Positions 9,591-18,913 are shown, counted from the stretch's first letter. The stretch is DNA of 64,000 nucleotides from Trematomus loennbergii (GCA_012861695.1 JAAOOA010000100.1:531001-595000); one strand, 5' to 3'. Numbers and translations are program-made. The notes: a model not told the origin generated them from the letters alone.

Positions 9591-10180
9591 CTGATGTTGA
9601 GATGGAGGTTGTTATCCTGGCAGCAAGATGTCAGGTTTTCGACCTCCTCTCTGTACGCCGTCTCGTCGTCGTCTGTGATCTGGCCGATGACGGTCGTGTC
9701 ATCAGCAAACTTCACGATGGTGTTGGAGCTGTGTGTGGCCACGCAGTCGTGAGTGAACAGGGAGTAGAGGAGAGGGCTGAGCACGCAGCCTTGAGGGGCA
9801 CCGGTGTTGAGAATCAGGGTGGAGGATGTGATGTTTTCCACCCGCACTGCCTGGGGTCTGCCCGTCAGGAAGTTCAGGATGCAGTCACAGAGGGCGCTGT
9901 TGAGCCCGAGCTCTCTGAGCTTGATGGCCAGCTTGGAGGGCATAATGGTATTGAAGGCTGAACTGTAGTCAATGAACAGCATTCTCACATATTCCTCTGG
10001 TCCAGGTGTGAGAGGGCAGTGTGGATGGTGAGGGCTATGGCGTCGTCTGTGGACCTGTTTGCTCTGTAGGCAAACTGCAGGGGGTCCAGAGATTCAGGGA
10101 GGGAGGAGGTGATGAATGATTTGACTAACCGCTCAAAGCACTTCATTATGATGGAGGTGAGTGCTACTGGGCGGTAGTCG
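9582..10180 (-). mobile_element. Inverted fragment of the same LINE reverse transcriptase
   Basis: On the minus strand it reads from [20 protein letters not shown] through SALNTI-like and FADD motifs to NISKTK, matching 8138-8745 of the neighbouring plus-strand copy at about 95% by eye. A frame break occurs near 9988. The fragment begins right after the 3' tail of the plus copy, so the two form an inverted repeat. Confidence 0.85.
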
Positions 10181-10183
10181 TTG

Positions 10184-10440
10184 TCCCTCCACCTGGTCCT
10201 AGGTACAGATATAATCCCTCCACCTGGTCCTTGGTACAGATATAATCCCTCCACCTGGTCCTTGGTACAGATATAATCCCTCCACCTGGTCCTAGGTACA
10301 GATATAATCCCTCCACCTGGTCCTAGGTACAGATATAATCCCTCCACCTGGTCCTGGGTAGAGATATAATCCCTCCACCTCGTCCTAGGTCTGCCCCTCG
10401 GTCTCCTCCCAGCTGGACGCGCCTGGAACACCTAGAGACG
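10184..10440 (-). repeat. 31-bp minisatellite derived from a LINE C-terminus
   Basis: About seven copies of a unit containing CCCTCCACCTGGTCCTAGGT and AGATATAAT. On the minus strand this reads RTRWRDYI repeated, after [17 protein letters not shown], a well-known fish LINE ORF2 end. A two-copy version with the same flank is at 60846-60960. Confidence 0.85.
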
Positions 10441-10445
10441 CCCAC

Positions 10446-10905
10446 GTGGCATCCTTACAAGGTGGCATTCTTACCAGGTGACATCCTTACAAGGTGGCAT
10501 TTTTACCAAGTGGCATCCTTACCAGGTGGTATCCTTACCAGGTGGCATCCTTGCAAGGTGGCATTCTTACCAGGTGGCATCCTTACAAGGTGGCATTCTT
10601 ACCAGGTGGTATACTTACCAGGTGGCATCCTTACCAGGTGGCATCCTTACCATCCTTACCAGGTGGCATCCTTACCATCCTTACCAGGTGGCATCCTTAC
10701 CATCCTTACAAGGTGGGATCTTTACCAGGTGGCATCCTTACCATCCTAACCATCCTTACCATCCTAACCATCCTTACCAGGTGGCATCCTTACCAGGTAG
10801 CACCCTTACCAGGTAGCATCCTTACCAGGTGGCATCCTTACCAGGTGGCATCCTTACCAGGTGCATCGTTACCAGGCGGCATCCTTACACAGTACACAGT
10901 ACTTA
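10446..10905 (+). repeat. 16-bp minisatellite (GGTGGCATCCTTACCA)
   Basis: About 27 imperfect copies of CCAGGTGGCATCCTTA and shorter CATCCTTAC variants. It is open in all three plus frames (for example RWHPYQVASLPGGILT), which is a repeat artefact and not a gene. The same array, shorter, is at 60968-61265. Confidence 0.9.
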
Positions 10906-11276
10906 ATACAGTACTTGAGTAAATGTACTTAGTAACTGTTTATTAATTCAATATTCTGAGAAAACAAAACCGACTTTCTTACTCTTTGAGTTGGATTGTG
11001 AATTGATGGATTTTGAGAGAGATTCCAATATTTACCTTTTTGATGTTCTTTTATACAGATATTGGTTGTGTGGATATCTTCTTATCTTTGAATTTAAAGT
11101 GGTTCAATGTGTTGGGACTTACTTTACCTTTGACTTAACATATAGACAACAATATCCAAATCGCAGGACATTTGTTGAAGGCAGAATATCCGTTAACATC
11201 TCGGAGTGGAGCTGCAGAGATTATTCTACAGAGTGTGTGAAAACCAGCACAAACCGTTTTTTCTCTGGTGTTTCAG
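10906..11276 (+). other. Non-coding sequence leading to PYD2 acceptor
   Basis: An AT-rich stretch ends in TTTTTTCTCTGGTGTTTCAG directly before the PYD ATG. This is a good polypyrimidine tract and AG, so the PYD exon is preceded by an intron rather than a promoter. No other feature seen. Confidence 0.5.
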
Positions 11277-11574
11277 ATGTCGAATATCTCAGAGGAAGAG
11301 TGGAAGAGAGATCTGACCAGCATCCTGGAGGATCTGTCTTCAGCACAGTACATACAAATGAAGGAATGTTTGAGGGGTTTCCCTCAGGATCTGAAGGACG
11401 GCCAGTCCAGAGAAGAGATGCCTGGGAAGATCATTGAGTTCTATGGGAAAGAAAAGTCTATCCTCGAGATGGAGAGAGTGATGGAACAGATACCTAGGAT
11501 GGACGATCGGACCCAGAATCTGCTGAAACCCTACGTTCAGAAAGTGAGGAGCAAACAGGAGAAACAGCAGCATG
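11277..11574 (+). CDS. PYD exon of the HIN-like gene (PYD2)
   Basis: 298 nt from ATG immediately after a TTTCAG acceptor to a CATG/GTGAGG donor (phase 0 to 1). It encodes about 99 residues of a pyrin domain: EEEWKRDLTSILEDLSS, FPQDLKDGQSREEMPGKIIE, MERVMEQIPRMDD and LLKPYVQKVR. It is clearly diverged from the other four PYD exons here, which are close to one another. It is followed in phase by basic linker exons and the tandem OB-fold exons, the order found in mammalian PYHIN proteins. Translation may start here after a 5' UTR exon, or the exon may be internal, because its entry phase fits the upstream linker exon 5958-6056. Confidence 0.8.
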
Positions 11575-12266
11575 GTGAGGAATTCCACAAACAGAATTCA
11601 TCCCACGCCTCTGTTCAGTTAAGCATGCTCAATAACACTATAATAACACAATAACACTACTCAAGTGTTGGATTATACTCCAAAGATGTGTTTCAAAGCC
11701 AAGTTCTTTAAAAAAGTACTACCATGATGTTGTGACCATTGGATATAGCGAGCACAAGATGAACATTATTAACTCTACTGTAAACCATTTACTTTAAATA
11801 AGCGATCTGTCCAATCCAAATGATCCAGAGTCCAATACATCTTCCAAATCAACCAAACATGTATCAGAATCAGTCCAAAGAGAGTACCGATATGGCCGCT
11901 TTCTGGTTAAAACTGACATATTTGATCCTGAAAATGTCAGAAATGGACTCAGTATCTTCAATAACCCCCAAAAACTGTCCAAATCAGCCAAGCCATTTTT
12001 TAGATATTGTATGCATATGCTAGTAAATGCAACTTGTGCTAATTGTGCAACATCTGCAGGTTAGCATCCGGCAAACCAGCTGAGGACACCACAGACTGTG
12101 GATTCTTTCAAAAAAGGCCTAAAAACGCATCTTTTTAGACTACCCTTTAACTGGATTTTTAAAACCCCCACATTTTGCCATGCCGGCATAAATGTTACTG
12201 CTTTTATTCTGTTGTTCAGACGATGAATCATGTTCAGCTGAGTAAATCATGTTTTAAATGTTCCAG
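11575..12266. other. Intron with LINE relic
   Basis: At 12100-12150 there is a short LINE C-terminal relic (VDSFKKGLKTHLF pattern). Otherwise AT-rich, and the acceptor AATGTTCCAG ends it. Confidence 0.5.
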
Positions 12267-12320
12267 AGAAGAAGAGGAGACGTAAGAAGGAGCCGGAGGA
12301 AGGAACCAGTCCTGCAGCAG
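12267..12320 (+). CDS. Strongly basic linker exon (phase 1-1)
   Basis: A TTCCAG acceptor, 54 nt, then a GCAGCAG/GTAGGT donor. After the last base of the PYD exon it reads EKKRRRKKEPEEGTSPAA. The KKRRRKK core looks like a monopartite nuclear-localisation signal, comparable in position with the basic linker between PYD and HIN in mammalian IFI16-type proteins. The exon is symmetric, phase 1-1, like the TKKKKPAA exons elsewhere in the window. Confidence 0.65.
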
Positions 12321-12528
12321 GTAGGTGAAGTGTTGGTAGATTTGACCTCACTTTAAACACATTGAGCTCCCAGGGCCAATCACATCAAGTGCATCGTCTG
12401 TTGTTTAAAACCTTAGGTTCAGTTCTGTTAGCGCTGCCGGTGGGCTCGGTGTCTTAACGAGACATATTTTAAGCTGAAAGTCTGATTGATCACGAGACCC
12501 TGAGTGATGTTTGTTTCTCCTGTTAAAG

Positions 12529-12557
12529 ATCAGCTGGAGGGAAGCCAACCTGTCAAG
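12529..12557 (+). CDS. Short linker exon (phase 1 to 0)
   Basis: A CTCCTGTTAAAG acceptor, 29 nt, then a TCAAG/GTAAGA donor. It reads DQLEGSQPVK after the carried base. The strong donor and the phase fit to both neighbours support it. Confidence 0.6.
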
Positions 12558-12704
12558 GTAAGAGTTGGAGAGGAAGAGGTTTGAGACGTGGTGGCACCTG
12601 TCGGCCACCGCAGTTACCCAACTCACAACATTCATCATTAAAGAGTCACGGCCGTAAAACCTTTGTGTGATATAAAGTAAACATATTTCTTCTTGCCCTA
12701 TTAG

Positions 12705-12746
12705 AAACTGAAGACTCGTGACTCCCAGGATGGAAAAGCTCCATGG
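12705..12746 (+). CDS. Short linker exon (phase 0-0)
   Basis: A TTGCCCTATTAG acceptor, 42 nt, then a CATGG/GTAAAT donor. It encodes KLKTRDSQDGKAPW. Together with the two preceding exons it forms a linker of about 40 residues between the PYD and the OB-fold region. Confidence 0.6.
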
Positions 12747-12876
12747 GTAAATGCTTATTTCTTATTTATCACTTACAGCTTTCAGACATTTACTGTCTCA
12801 AAGCTGAGTTCATTGAGAGAGAGAGTTCATTGAGAGAGAGAGTTAATTGAGATGCTTTTCTTTTCTTTGTGTGCAG

Positions 12877-13285
12877 AGGAAATCCATCTTTGATCTAAAA
12901 TCCAGTGGAATTCTTAAGATGGAAGCCATTGTTGGGAAAGTTGTTAAAAAATCCGAGCTGCTCAAATCCAAGATAAAGACGTTTTTTTTTTCTGGGCGTC
13001 GCCGACGAGACGGCCAGCGTCAAACTGATGGTGTACGGAAAAGATCACCATCGACGAATCAAAGAGGGGAGCTCCTACATCTTCAGGGATCTAATAATAG
13101 ATGGAAAATATGTGAAGGTTAACGCATCGAGCAAAGTGTCAGAAACAACACCTGTCATCGTCCCGGAGGAGTTCGAGAGAGAAGCTGAGAGACTGGTTTA
13201 TCCTGAGAGTCCACTTACCTCCATTAAAGAGATCAAATCATCTCGTCCCCAGACACACGTGAGCGTCAAAGGAACCGTCACCCAG
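12877..13285 (+). CDS. HIN-like OB-fold exon 1 (frame broken in a poly-T run)
   Basis: A TTTGTGTGCAG acceptor, 409 nt, then a ACCCAG/GTGAGT donor. The first frame gives RKSIFDLKSSGILKMEAIVG and continues to the T-run at 12981-12990. The rest is in another frame, with LMVYGKDHHRRIKEGSSYIF, VKVNASSKVSETTP, VPEEFEREAERL and VSVKGTVTQ. One T too many (10 for 9) explains the break, and without it the exon is 408 nt and phase 0-0. The block VNxxSxVSExxP followed by VPxxFxxxA resembles the end of the first OB fold and the inter-OB linker of mammalian HIN domains, which bind double-stranded DNA. The similarity is recalled, not computed. A generic RPA-like OB fold is the alternative. Confidence 0.65.
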
Positions 13286-13528
13286 GTGAGTTCAAACTGC
13301 AGACCTACTTCATGCACTGGAGCCTGGTTAGGTTGGTAATGCATTCAACAAATGTGTCTTTTAGATTTTTTAAATGCCTTTTCAAGATCTTATAAACCTA
13401 TTTATTGACGGATAACTAAAGATAAACTAATGGACCTGTCATTGGTATGATATTTATCAAACAAAGGCAGTTTGTTTTTAAATTTTGTGAAATAGAATTT
13501 TTGGGCTTTCTCTGCTGCTTTTTTTCAG

Positions 13529-13759
13529 ATTGATCCCGTCCACAAAGTGAAGGTGGAACACAAGGAGAAGAAGACGAATCAGCAAAAGTTCAAACTGAAA
13601 CAGGAAGCTGAGGAAATCAGCGTCACCCTGTGGGACGAGGCCACCAAGCAGAGCAAAGACCTTTCAGTCGGAGACGTCCTTCTTCTTAACAACATGAAGC
13701 CCAATGAGTACTTTGGGAAAGTGTCTCTCAACTCAACTAAGTTCACCAAAATCACCAAG
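13529..13759 (+). CDS. HIN-like OB-fold exon 2 (phase 0-0)
   Basis: A TTTTTTTCAG acceptor, 231 nt fully open, then an ACCAAG/GTACCT donor. The 77 residues show an OB-fold rhythm: IDPVHKVKVEHKEKK, FKLKQEAEEISVTLWDEATK, LSVGDVLLLNN and VSLNSTKFTKI. The GDVLLL turn and the GTV start at the previous exon's end fit a second OB fold of a tandem pair, as in HIN or RPA. It is followed by a TTAA transposon inside the next intron. Intact reading frame. Confidence 0.75.
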
Positions 13760-13786
13760 GTACCTGCAGCCTCCAGTCAGACATGT

Positions 13787-14703
13787 TTAACCTGTTAAGC
13801 CCGAGAGACCCCGGTACCGGGGCACTGCCGCAACATCTTGCAGGAAACAGTGTCTGAGGGCATGTTCATTTAATAAACTATGAATGTTTTATATCCATGT
13901 AACGGGAAGAAACTCATCTAACTGATCATTTTTATTTTTTTTCAAAAGAAAACCCACAATGCTAACACTGAGCCTCTGAATTAGCAACGAGCGAAAAATG
14001 CTAACAGATTACTGCACCAAAAATCACTCACAAAACCTTATTATTTATCTTTTCTCCACATCCATGACATCGATTCACATCGTGAGGTGACACAGAATCG
14101 ATGGGTACCCTCATTATCACTGAGTTATACAAAATCGCGAAGTTATAAGCAAAAACAGACATCAAAACATTTGACGCCCACCTTTTTGTTTCACAATGAG
14201 TGTGTGTGGGGGACTCCCCCTTCGATTCTATTGGCTCTAATGGTCAGAAAGAGGTGTCAACCATCAAAATCGACCAATGGGTTCCAGAGATATGGGAAAA
14301 AAACATTTCCACCCAAATCACCTCAGAGGTGGAGTGTTTTTTGCTAAATCTCTCTAAAAAGGTCAAATGTCACTTGTTTTGCATCAATCTTGATACAGGG
14401 TACTTATTATATGTTGTACTTTGGATTCCTAAAGCTTTTAGTCTACTAACCCATCATCCAAGGGTAGTTTTCACTATAAGTAAAAAATAATTGTTGGATC
14501 TGTGTTCAATCTGAATTTTCTTTAAATAAAAAACATCTATATTGATTCTGACTTTTCTACATCCAACTCACAGGTTTATCATTACTTTGAGAAAAAAGAT
14601 TATTAATTTAACCCTTTTAGAAGGGAAGATATGGTCATTTGTTCTGGGAATGTCATTTTCGAGCCTGAGACCTGAAAAACAGGCTCAGGGCTTAACAGGT
14701 TAA
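13787..14703 (-). mobile_element. TTAA-flanked repeat family 'GTTAAGCCC' (copy a)
   Basis: It is bounded by TTAA at both ends with inverted termini CCTGTTAAGCCC and GGGCTTAACAGG, inside the intron between OB exons 2 and 3. Other copies are at 21440-22561 (opposite orientation), 24671-25161, 26811-27315, 48818-49997 and 57215-57420. Non-coding, with conserved internal blocks such as TTGCATCAATCTTGATACAG. Confidence 0.8.
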
Positions 14704-14715
14704 TCTGTGATGACA

Positions 14716-14840
14716 GCTTTCCTCAAAATGTCAAATTCTGACTTTTTCCTCAAAATGTAATTTTTTTCTCAGAATCTCCAAAGTTTGACTTTTTCCTCAA
14801 AATCACAAAATTATGACTTTTTCTTCAAAATTCTGACTGT
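14716..14840. repeat. Degenerate CTGACTTTTTCCTCAAAAT repeats
   Basis: Irregular tandem copies of a TTCTGACTTTTTCCTCAAAA-type unit. A longer array of the same type is at 47430-47710. Confidence 0.75.
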
Positions 14841-14994
14841 GATAATAAAAATACAATAAAATAAGTAATGATCCCTGTCGATAAAATAAAGGACGACATA
14901 AGACAAAATGAATAAGTAAGAAAATAAGAATAATAATGATTTGAAATCAAATGAAAAGGTGATGTTGCTGATACAAAGCCAACCTGAAAAGAGC

Positions 14995-15153
14995 TGTTGT
15001 TTAAACTGATATTTCCTGGCGGCTTGTTCCACAGAAGACATCATATTGAAGCTAAATAGCCCCCAAAATAAAATGTTCCTCACCTTAATCTGAAGACTTT
15101 ATTTGATGTTTTCTCACGTCCTGAACATTGACCGTTAACGTGTCTTCATGCAG
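14995..15153 (+). repeat. Intron 3' segment, source copy of a local duplication
   Basis: From GCTGTTGTTTAAACTGATAT to the acceptor CTTCATGCAG, this segment recurs almost base for base at 15397-15542, apart from a short deletion (TGGCGGCTTGTT). It provides the acceptor for OB exon 3. Confidence 0.85.
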
Positions 15154-15396
15154 GTTCAAAGTGTCGGCATCCGGAAAGTGACTCACAAGATTAGAGGGAT
15201 CAAGGAAGCCACGCTGAAGGAGACTCAACTGGAGGTGGATTTAGACACGAAGCTGCACATGCTCGTCGTGGCGTCTCGACTTCTGGCGAACACGCTCGAC
15301 TTCCAGCTGAAGAAAGGATTTGGTGATGATCTCCTTGAAAGAATACCGCTCTCAGTGGAGGCTGAAATACAAGGAAACAGAATCATCAAAATGGAG
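15154..15396 (+). CDS. HIN-like / OB-fold exon 3 (phase 0)
   Basis: A CTTCATGCAG acceptor precedes 243 nt open in phase 0: VQSVGIRKVTHKIRG, LKETQLEVDLDTKLHMLVVA, LLANTLDFQLKKGFGDDLLE and RIPLSVEAEIQGNRIIKME. The pattern suggests another OB-like barrel, with KGFGDDLLERIP as its closing segment. A related exon end at 55456 continues seven more codons and stops, so the native C-terminus is missing here. It is replaced by a duplicated intron segment starting at GTGTTG. Either a weak donor (ATGGAG/GTGTTG) is used, or translation runs on 16 codons to a stop at 15442-15444. Confidence 0.65.
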
Positions 15397-15542
15397 GTGT
15401 TGTTTAAACTGATATTTCCACAGAAGACATCATATGGAAGCTAAATAGCCCCCAAAATAAAATGTTCCTCACCTTAATCTGAAGACTTTATTTGATGTTT
15501 TCTCACGTCCTGAACATTGACCGTTAACGTGTCTTCATGCAG
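15397..15542 (+). repeat. Duplicated intron segment with splice acceptor
   Basis: A near-identical copy of 14995-15153 that ends in the same CTTCATGCAG acceptor, but is joined to a PYD tail instead of OB exon 3. It begins inside the last codons of OB exon 3. Confidence 0.85.
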
Positions 15543-15615
15543 GTCTTCAACGCCGTGCAGCAGCCACTCAGAGACATCAAGGACGAGCTGGAGAAACCCC
15601 GGGAGAAAAACCAAG
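15543..15615 (+). CDS. PYD-tail exon fragment (phase 0 to 1)
   Basis: After the duplicated acceptor, 73 nt read VFNAVQQPLRDIKDELEKPR then EKNQ, the last helix of the local PYD type (compare VQQPLKDMRDEL at 54 kb). It ends CCAAG/GTCAGA like the other PYD exons. Entry phase 0 matches the borrowed intron and exit phase 1 matches the CARD exon at 16265. The following 230 bp match the introns after the 33-kb and 54-kb PYD exons, with the KTTCGTAGCAGTAC-like part at 15720. It could be a functioning adaptor exon or a relic. Confidence 0.6.
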
Positions 15616-16264
15616 GTCAGAAATAACAAGAAAAAATAAATACATCCTATATAAATAAATCCTGGTCAGCTCAGAGGGGGGCGAGTCCTTCTCGAAACGT
15701 TTTAAATAATTCTTTAACTTATTTCGTAGCAGTACGAAATGAAACAGAATCAGAAGAAGTCGCTGGTGGCAGACGCAAAATAAGTTTGATGCAAAATAAC
15801 TTATAAGACAGAAAACAGAACCAGACAAACATTGCATTTTGTATTTGATATACTATATAAGAATAATAATGTTTCATGATATTAGATAGATAGATACTTT
15901 ATGGATCAACATTTGGGAAATTCTTTCGTTACAGAAGCAGCAGTGTGTTCAGACATTAAATAATACATACTTAAAAGGTGGAATAGAGAATTAACAATAA
16001 AAAATAAAATGAAAAATACAAATATTATATCAAATATAAACAATATTTACCTGTCCTTTCAAAGGTATCGCGTGAATCAAACATCAACACTTCTTTTGTC
16101 TCTTCTTTGGTCCATTGTAAAGTGCTTGAATGTGATACACGTAAAACAATGACAATGCTAATCTTAATGTAATATGTGGAAAGTGTTCCTCAAATATACT
16201 TTTATTTAAAAAACTACTAATTAAGAATGACTAATAAGTATTTTTTCCTTTGGTTTTCCTTTAG
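15616..16264 (+). other. Intron: PYD-downstream copy, then AT-rich sequence
   Basis: 15616-15850 matches the downstream intron of the other PYD exons. A retroposon tail lies at about 15885-15935 (ATAGATACTTTATGGATC). The rest is AT-rich up to the TTTTCCTTTAG acceptor of the CARD exon. Confidence 0.6.
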
Positions 16265-16496
16265 AGGATATACTAAGACATCAGCTGATCCACCATGTGA
16301 CCGATGTGGAATCAGTTTTGGATGAGCTATTTACCAAGGGGGTGATTCATCAGGAAAGTTATGATCAAATCTGCACTCTCCCGACCTCGGAGGAGAAGAT
16401 GAAGGAGCTCTTGGATGGTCATCTAAAATTTGAAGAAGACAAAGACATCTTATACAACATTGTTGAGAAATGGATACCATTAGCTCAGGATCCAAG
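16265..16496 (+). CDS. CARD exon
   Basis: A TTTTCCTTTAG acceptor, 232 nt, then a CCAAG/GTTGGT donor (weak), phase 1 to 2. It reads EDILRHQLIHHVTDVESVLD, ELFTKGVIHQESYDQICTLP, TSEEKMKELLDGHLKFEEDK and DILYNIVEKWIPLAQDPR. This is a caspase-recruitment domain with the GVI-x-QESY and TSEEKM-x-LL signatures of fish ASC/NLRP1-type CARDs, about 77 residues long as expected. CARDs recruit caspase-1-like proteases. It is followed in phase by a short exon and the FIIND exons. Confidence 0.8.
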
Positions 16497-16771
16497 GTTG
16501 GTCTTTTATTGCCATTAAGATATATAAACAAACACGTTGAAAAGAAAATAACAAGACAATAAAATAGGAAAGGCTTTTTTTGCAAATTGCTGTCTAAAAC
16601 AGTCCTTTGAACGATTTCTGTTCAAATGTGTTGCACTGGCATATCTGCTTTGATCTGTGAGGCTAATTAATATATAAAAAACATTGAATTATTAAACAAT
16701 TTGTATGTTTTTTTAAGCCCAGCAAGGACCATGTGAAGTTATCCGTTGAAAGTTATCCTTTACCATTTCAG

Positions 16772-16841
16772 ATTGGATTCGCAGTCAGAGAGTGTTGACA
16801 AACTCAGCAGCAGAGGATATCAAAAGGTTGTCAAAGCAGAG
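16772..16841 (+). CDS. Linker exon between CARD and FIIND (phase 2 to 0)
   Basis: A TACCATTTCAG acceptor, 70 nt, then a GCAGAG/GTGAGT donor (strong). With the bases carried from the CARD exon it reads RLDSQSESVDKLSSRGYQKV VKAE without a stop. The perfect phase fit on both sides supports it. It has no fold of its own. Confidence 0.65.
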
Positions 16842-16861
16842 GTGAGTAAAGCTGTCTAAAT

Positions 16862-17782
16862 CAGTGGTTCTCAACTGGTCAGGCCTCGGGACCCACTTTT
16901 TACTTGGTCAATAGATCGCGACCCAACATTTTGAAGCACTCAAATCTATTCAACAAAAAATCGTGCTGTAATATATACACTTTTGAGCATACAATATTAA
17001 TAAAAGTGAAGTACAGTGCATATATCCCTTATATCCCTTCACAGAACTAAAGTATGCTTTTAAAAAAGGTTTAATGAGATGATGGAATCAAAGCTGAACT
17101 ATATAAAAAGGCACACATGCTGAAAACCCAACCCCAGCAGGGGGTCTGGGGGGATTCTCCCCCAGGAGATTTTTAGAAATACTAACATACTACGCATTCT
17201 GGTACACTCTGAGAAGAAAATAAATAAATCTATTACTACCCGACATATTAATAATATTTTATTTTATTTTTATTGTTAGTTTTTCACTTTGTTCTGACAT
17301 CTTGCTGCGAGAAGAGTAAAGAGGAGATAGTCTGTGTGACTTACTTTAAATTGTGGGTAAGGGTAGATAGCTCCCATTGTTCTGTGACCTGTCAATCATC
17401 AAACCGGGGGTCATATTTCATTATGTGTTCATTTTTATCTGAAGTTGTACCCATGGATGTATAAAGATGTACAATCTTGATTCTGATTGGCCAGAAGACT
17501 TGAAAAAACATCAGCAAAGATATTTTATTGAGAAGATGATCGTGACAGAAGTTTTCAAAACCGTTTATGGTCTCCGGTACTTCCAGTCCAACGCCGACTG
17601 CATGCACAGCGTTAGAAAATCGGGCCTTCAAAATAAAAGTTTGACTTTGTCCCCCAAAAAAAAAAGAAATAATTCCAATTTTTTTTTTTTCAATTTTTTT
17701 TCTTCACTCACACATCCGCGACCCACTCGAAATGGGTCCGCGACCCACTTTTGGGTCGCGACCCACCAGTTGAGAACCATTG
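16862..17782. mobile_element. hAT (Charlie-like) element, 921 bp
   Basis: Termini CAGTGGTTCTCAACTGGT and ACCAGTTGAGAACCATTG are inverted repeats of the Charlie type. Both sides carry the perfect 8-bp target duplication GTCTAAAT (16854-16861 and 17783-17790). Internal sequence is mostly AT-rich, with no intact transposase. Confidence 0.93.
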
Positions 17783-17964
17783 GTCTAAATCATCCTCATT
17801 GACCTCTGGATTGGGTAGTTTTAGTCTCAGCAAATCCTCTTGAAGACTTATTAATTGATTATTACATTCAAAATTCAATATTTAAAACATAAATATTTGA
17901 AGTTCTTTTAATCCAAATGTAACACTAAGCAGTTAATCACTTGTTAGTTGTTTTTAATTGTCCT

Positions 17965-18760
17965 TAACAGAGATGGAGTACTCGAGTCGGACTCAAGTGC
18001 CGATTTTCGGGACTCGTGACTCGACTCGGACTCGCGCACTGATTGACGCGACTCGGACTTGGACTCGTGAATTCTGGCGTACGCTGACTTGGACTTGGAC
18101 TCGGACTCGTGATTTTTTTCCCCCAGATGACTCGGACTCGACTTGTACATTGATGCTCCGACTTGGACTCGGACTCGAGCAAGTTTTCTCTGGAGTCTGA
18201 TGTCCTCTATCCTGGCGTGTGCACCTGCGAGGCGAGTTCACGTACTGGGCCCCGCTATTCCAGTCTAAAGATGTCTAGAGACACACCCCGCATCGTGCTG
18301 TATGCTTTCACACATTCTGCTTCCACATTGGAAAAGAGCAGCGCAAAATGCTCGTTATGTGGAAAAAAGATTGAAGAGAAGGCTCCGTAACACATTACTC
18401 TAAACATCGAGTTCAGACATATAGACTGAACACTAACATCAGAGTAACGTGATCTAATCAATAAATAAAGATTCAGCCGATAACACGAAAGCACGTGGCT
18501 ACTTAACATGCAGAATGACTTCATTTTGCATGCTAAGTAGCCATGTGCTTTCTGGGGCTAAATCTTTATCAGTAAACCGATTTAACTTTAGACTTGTGAC
18601 TCTGACTTGGACTCGGACTCGAACACAGGTAATGATGACTCGGACTCGACTCGGACACTCCTTGGGTGACTCGGACTTGGACTCGGACTCGAAGAGTGGT
18701 GACTCGAGAGTGACTTGGACTCGTGAATTGGTGACTTGACTACAACACTGGTTCTTAACA
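17965..18760 (+). mobile_element. CTCGGACTCG-rich element with internal palindrome (copy 1)
   Basis: The subterminal zones (17975-18185 and 18595-18730) are dense in GACTCGGACTTGGACTCG units. The middle holds a near-perfect palindrome at about 18487-18555 (TGGCTACTTAACATGCAGAA against its reverse). A minus-strand copy lies at about 29500-31200. ORFs within are repeat artefacts. Looks like a non-autonomous DNA transposon; family not recognised. Confidence 0.7.
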
Positions 18761-18822
18761 CAAGTTACAGTGAATCTACAGTAAATCATCCTTTTAACAT
18801 ATTTCACACAATTAAAATAAAG

Positions 18823-18913
18823 ATGCCGACCGTAGTTCAAGTACCTGAGGTTCACTGGATTACACTCAAACCTGAAGTGATCTGTGGGGATGACGAGGAT
18901 ACTCAATTTACAG
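18823..18913 (+). CDS. FIIND (ZU5) exon 1, phase 0 to 1
   Basis: An AAATAAAG acceptor (modest) precedes 91 nt that read MPTVVQVPEVHWITLKPEVI then CGDDEDTQFT, with an ACAG/GTAAGA donor (strong). Fish FIIND domains start with a similar H-W-x-x-L-x-PEV stretch. It enters in phase 0, matching exon 16772-16841 across an intron occupied by two transposons. An ATG starts the exon, but it need not be a translation start. Confidence 0.6.

Noticed and set aside
10462..10922. Three overlapping plus frames of 95-142 codons with RWHPYQVASLPGG repeats
   Set aside because: All three frames are open at once because of the 16-bp minisatellite; no start context, splice sites or homologues recognised.
15154..15444. 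Stand-alone 98-codon gene
   Set aside because: The frame starts before the CAG acceptor of OB exon 3 and runs past the duplicated intron junction; it is better explained as an exon with possible read-through.
16265..16518. CARD exon as the start of its own gene at ATG-less frame
   Set aside because: There is no ATG at the domain start and the exon needs phase 1 entry with a good acceptor, so it is an internal exon.
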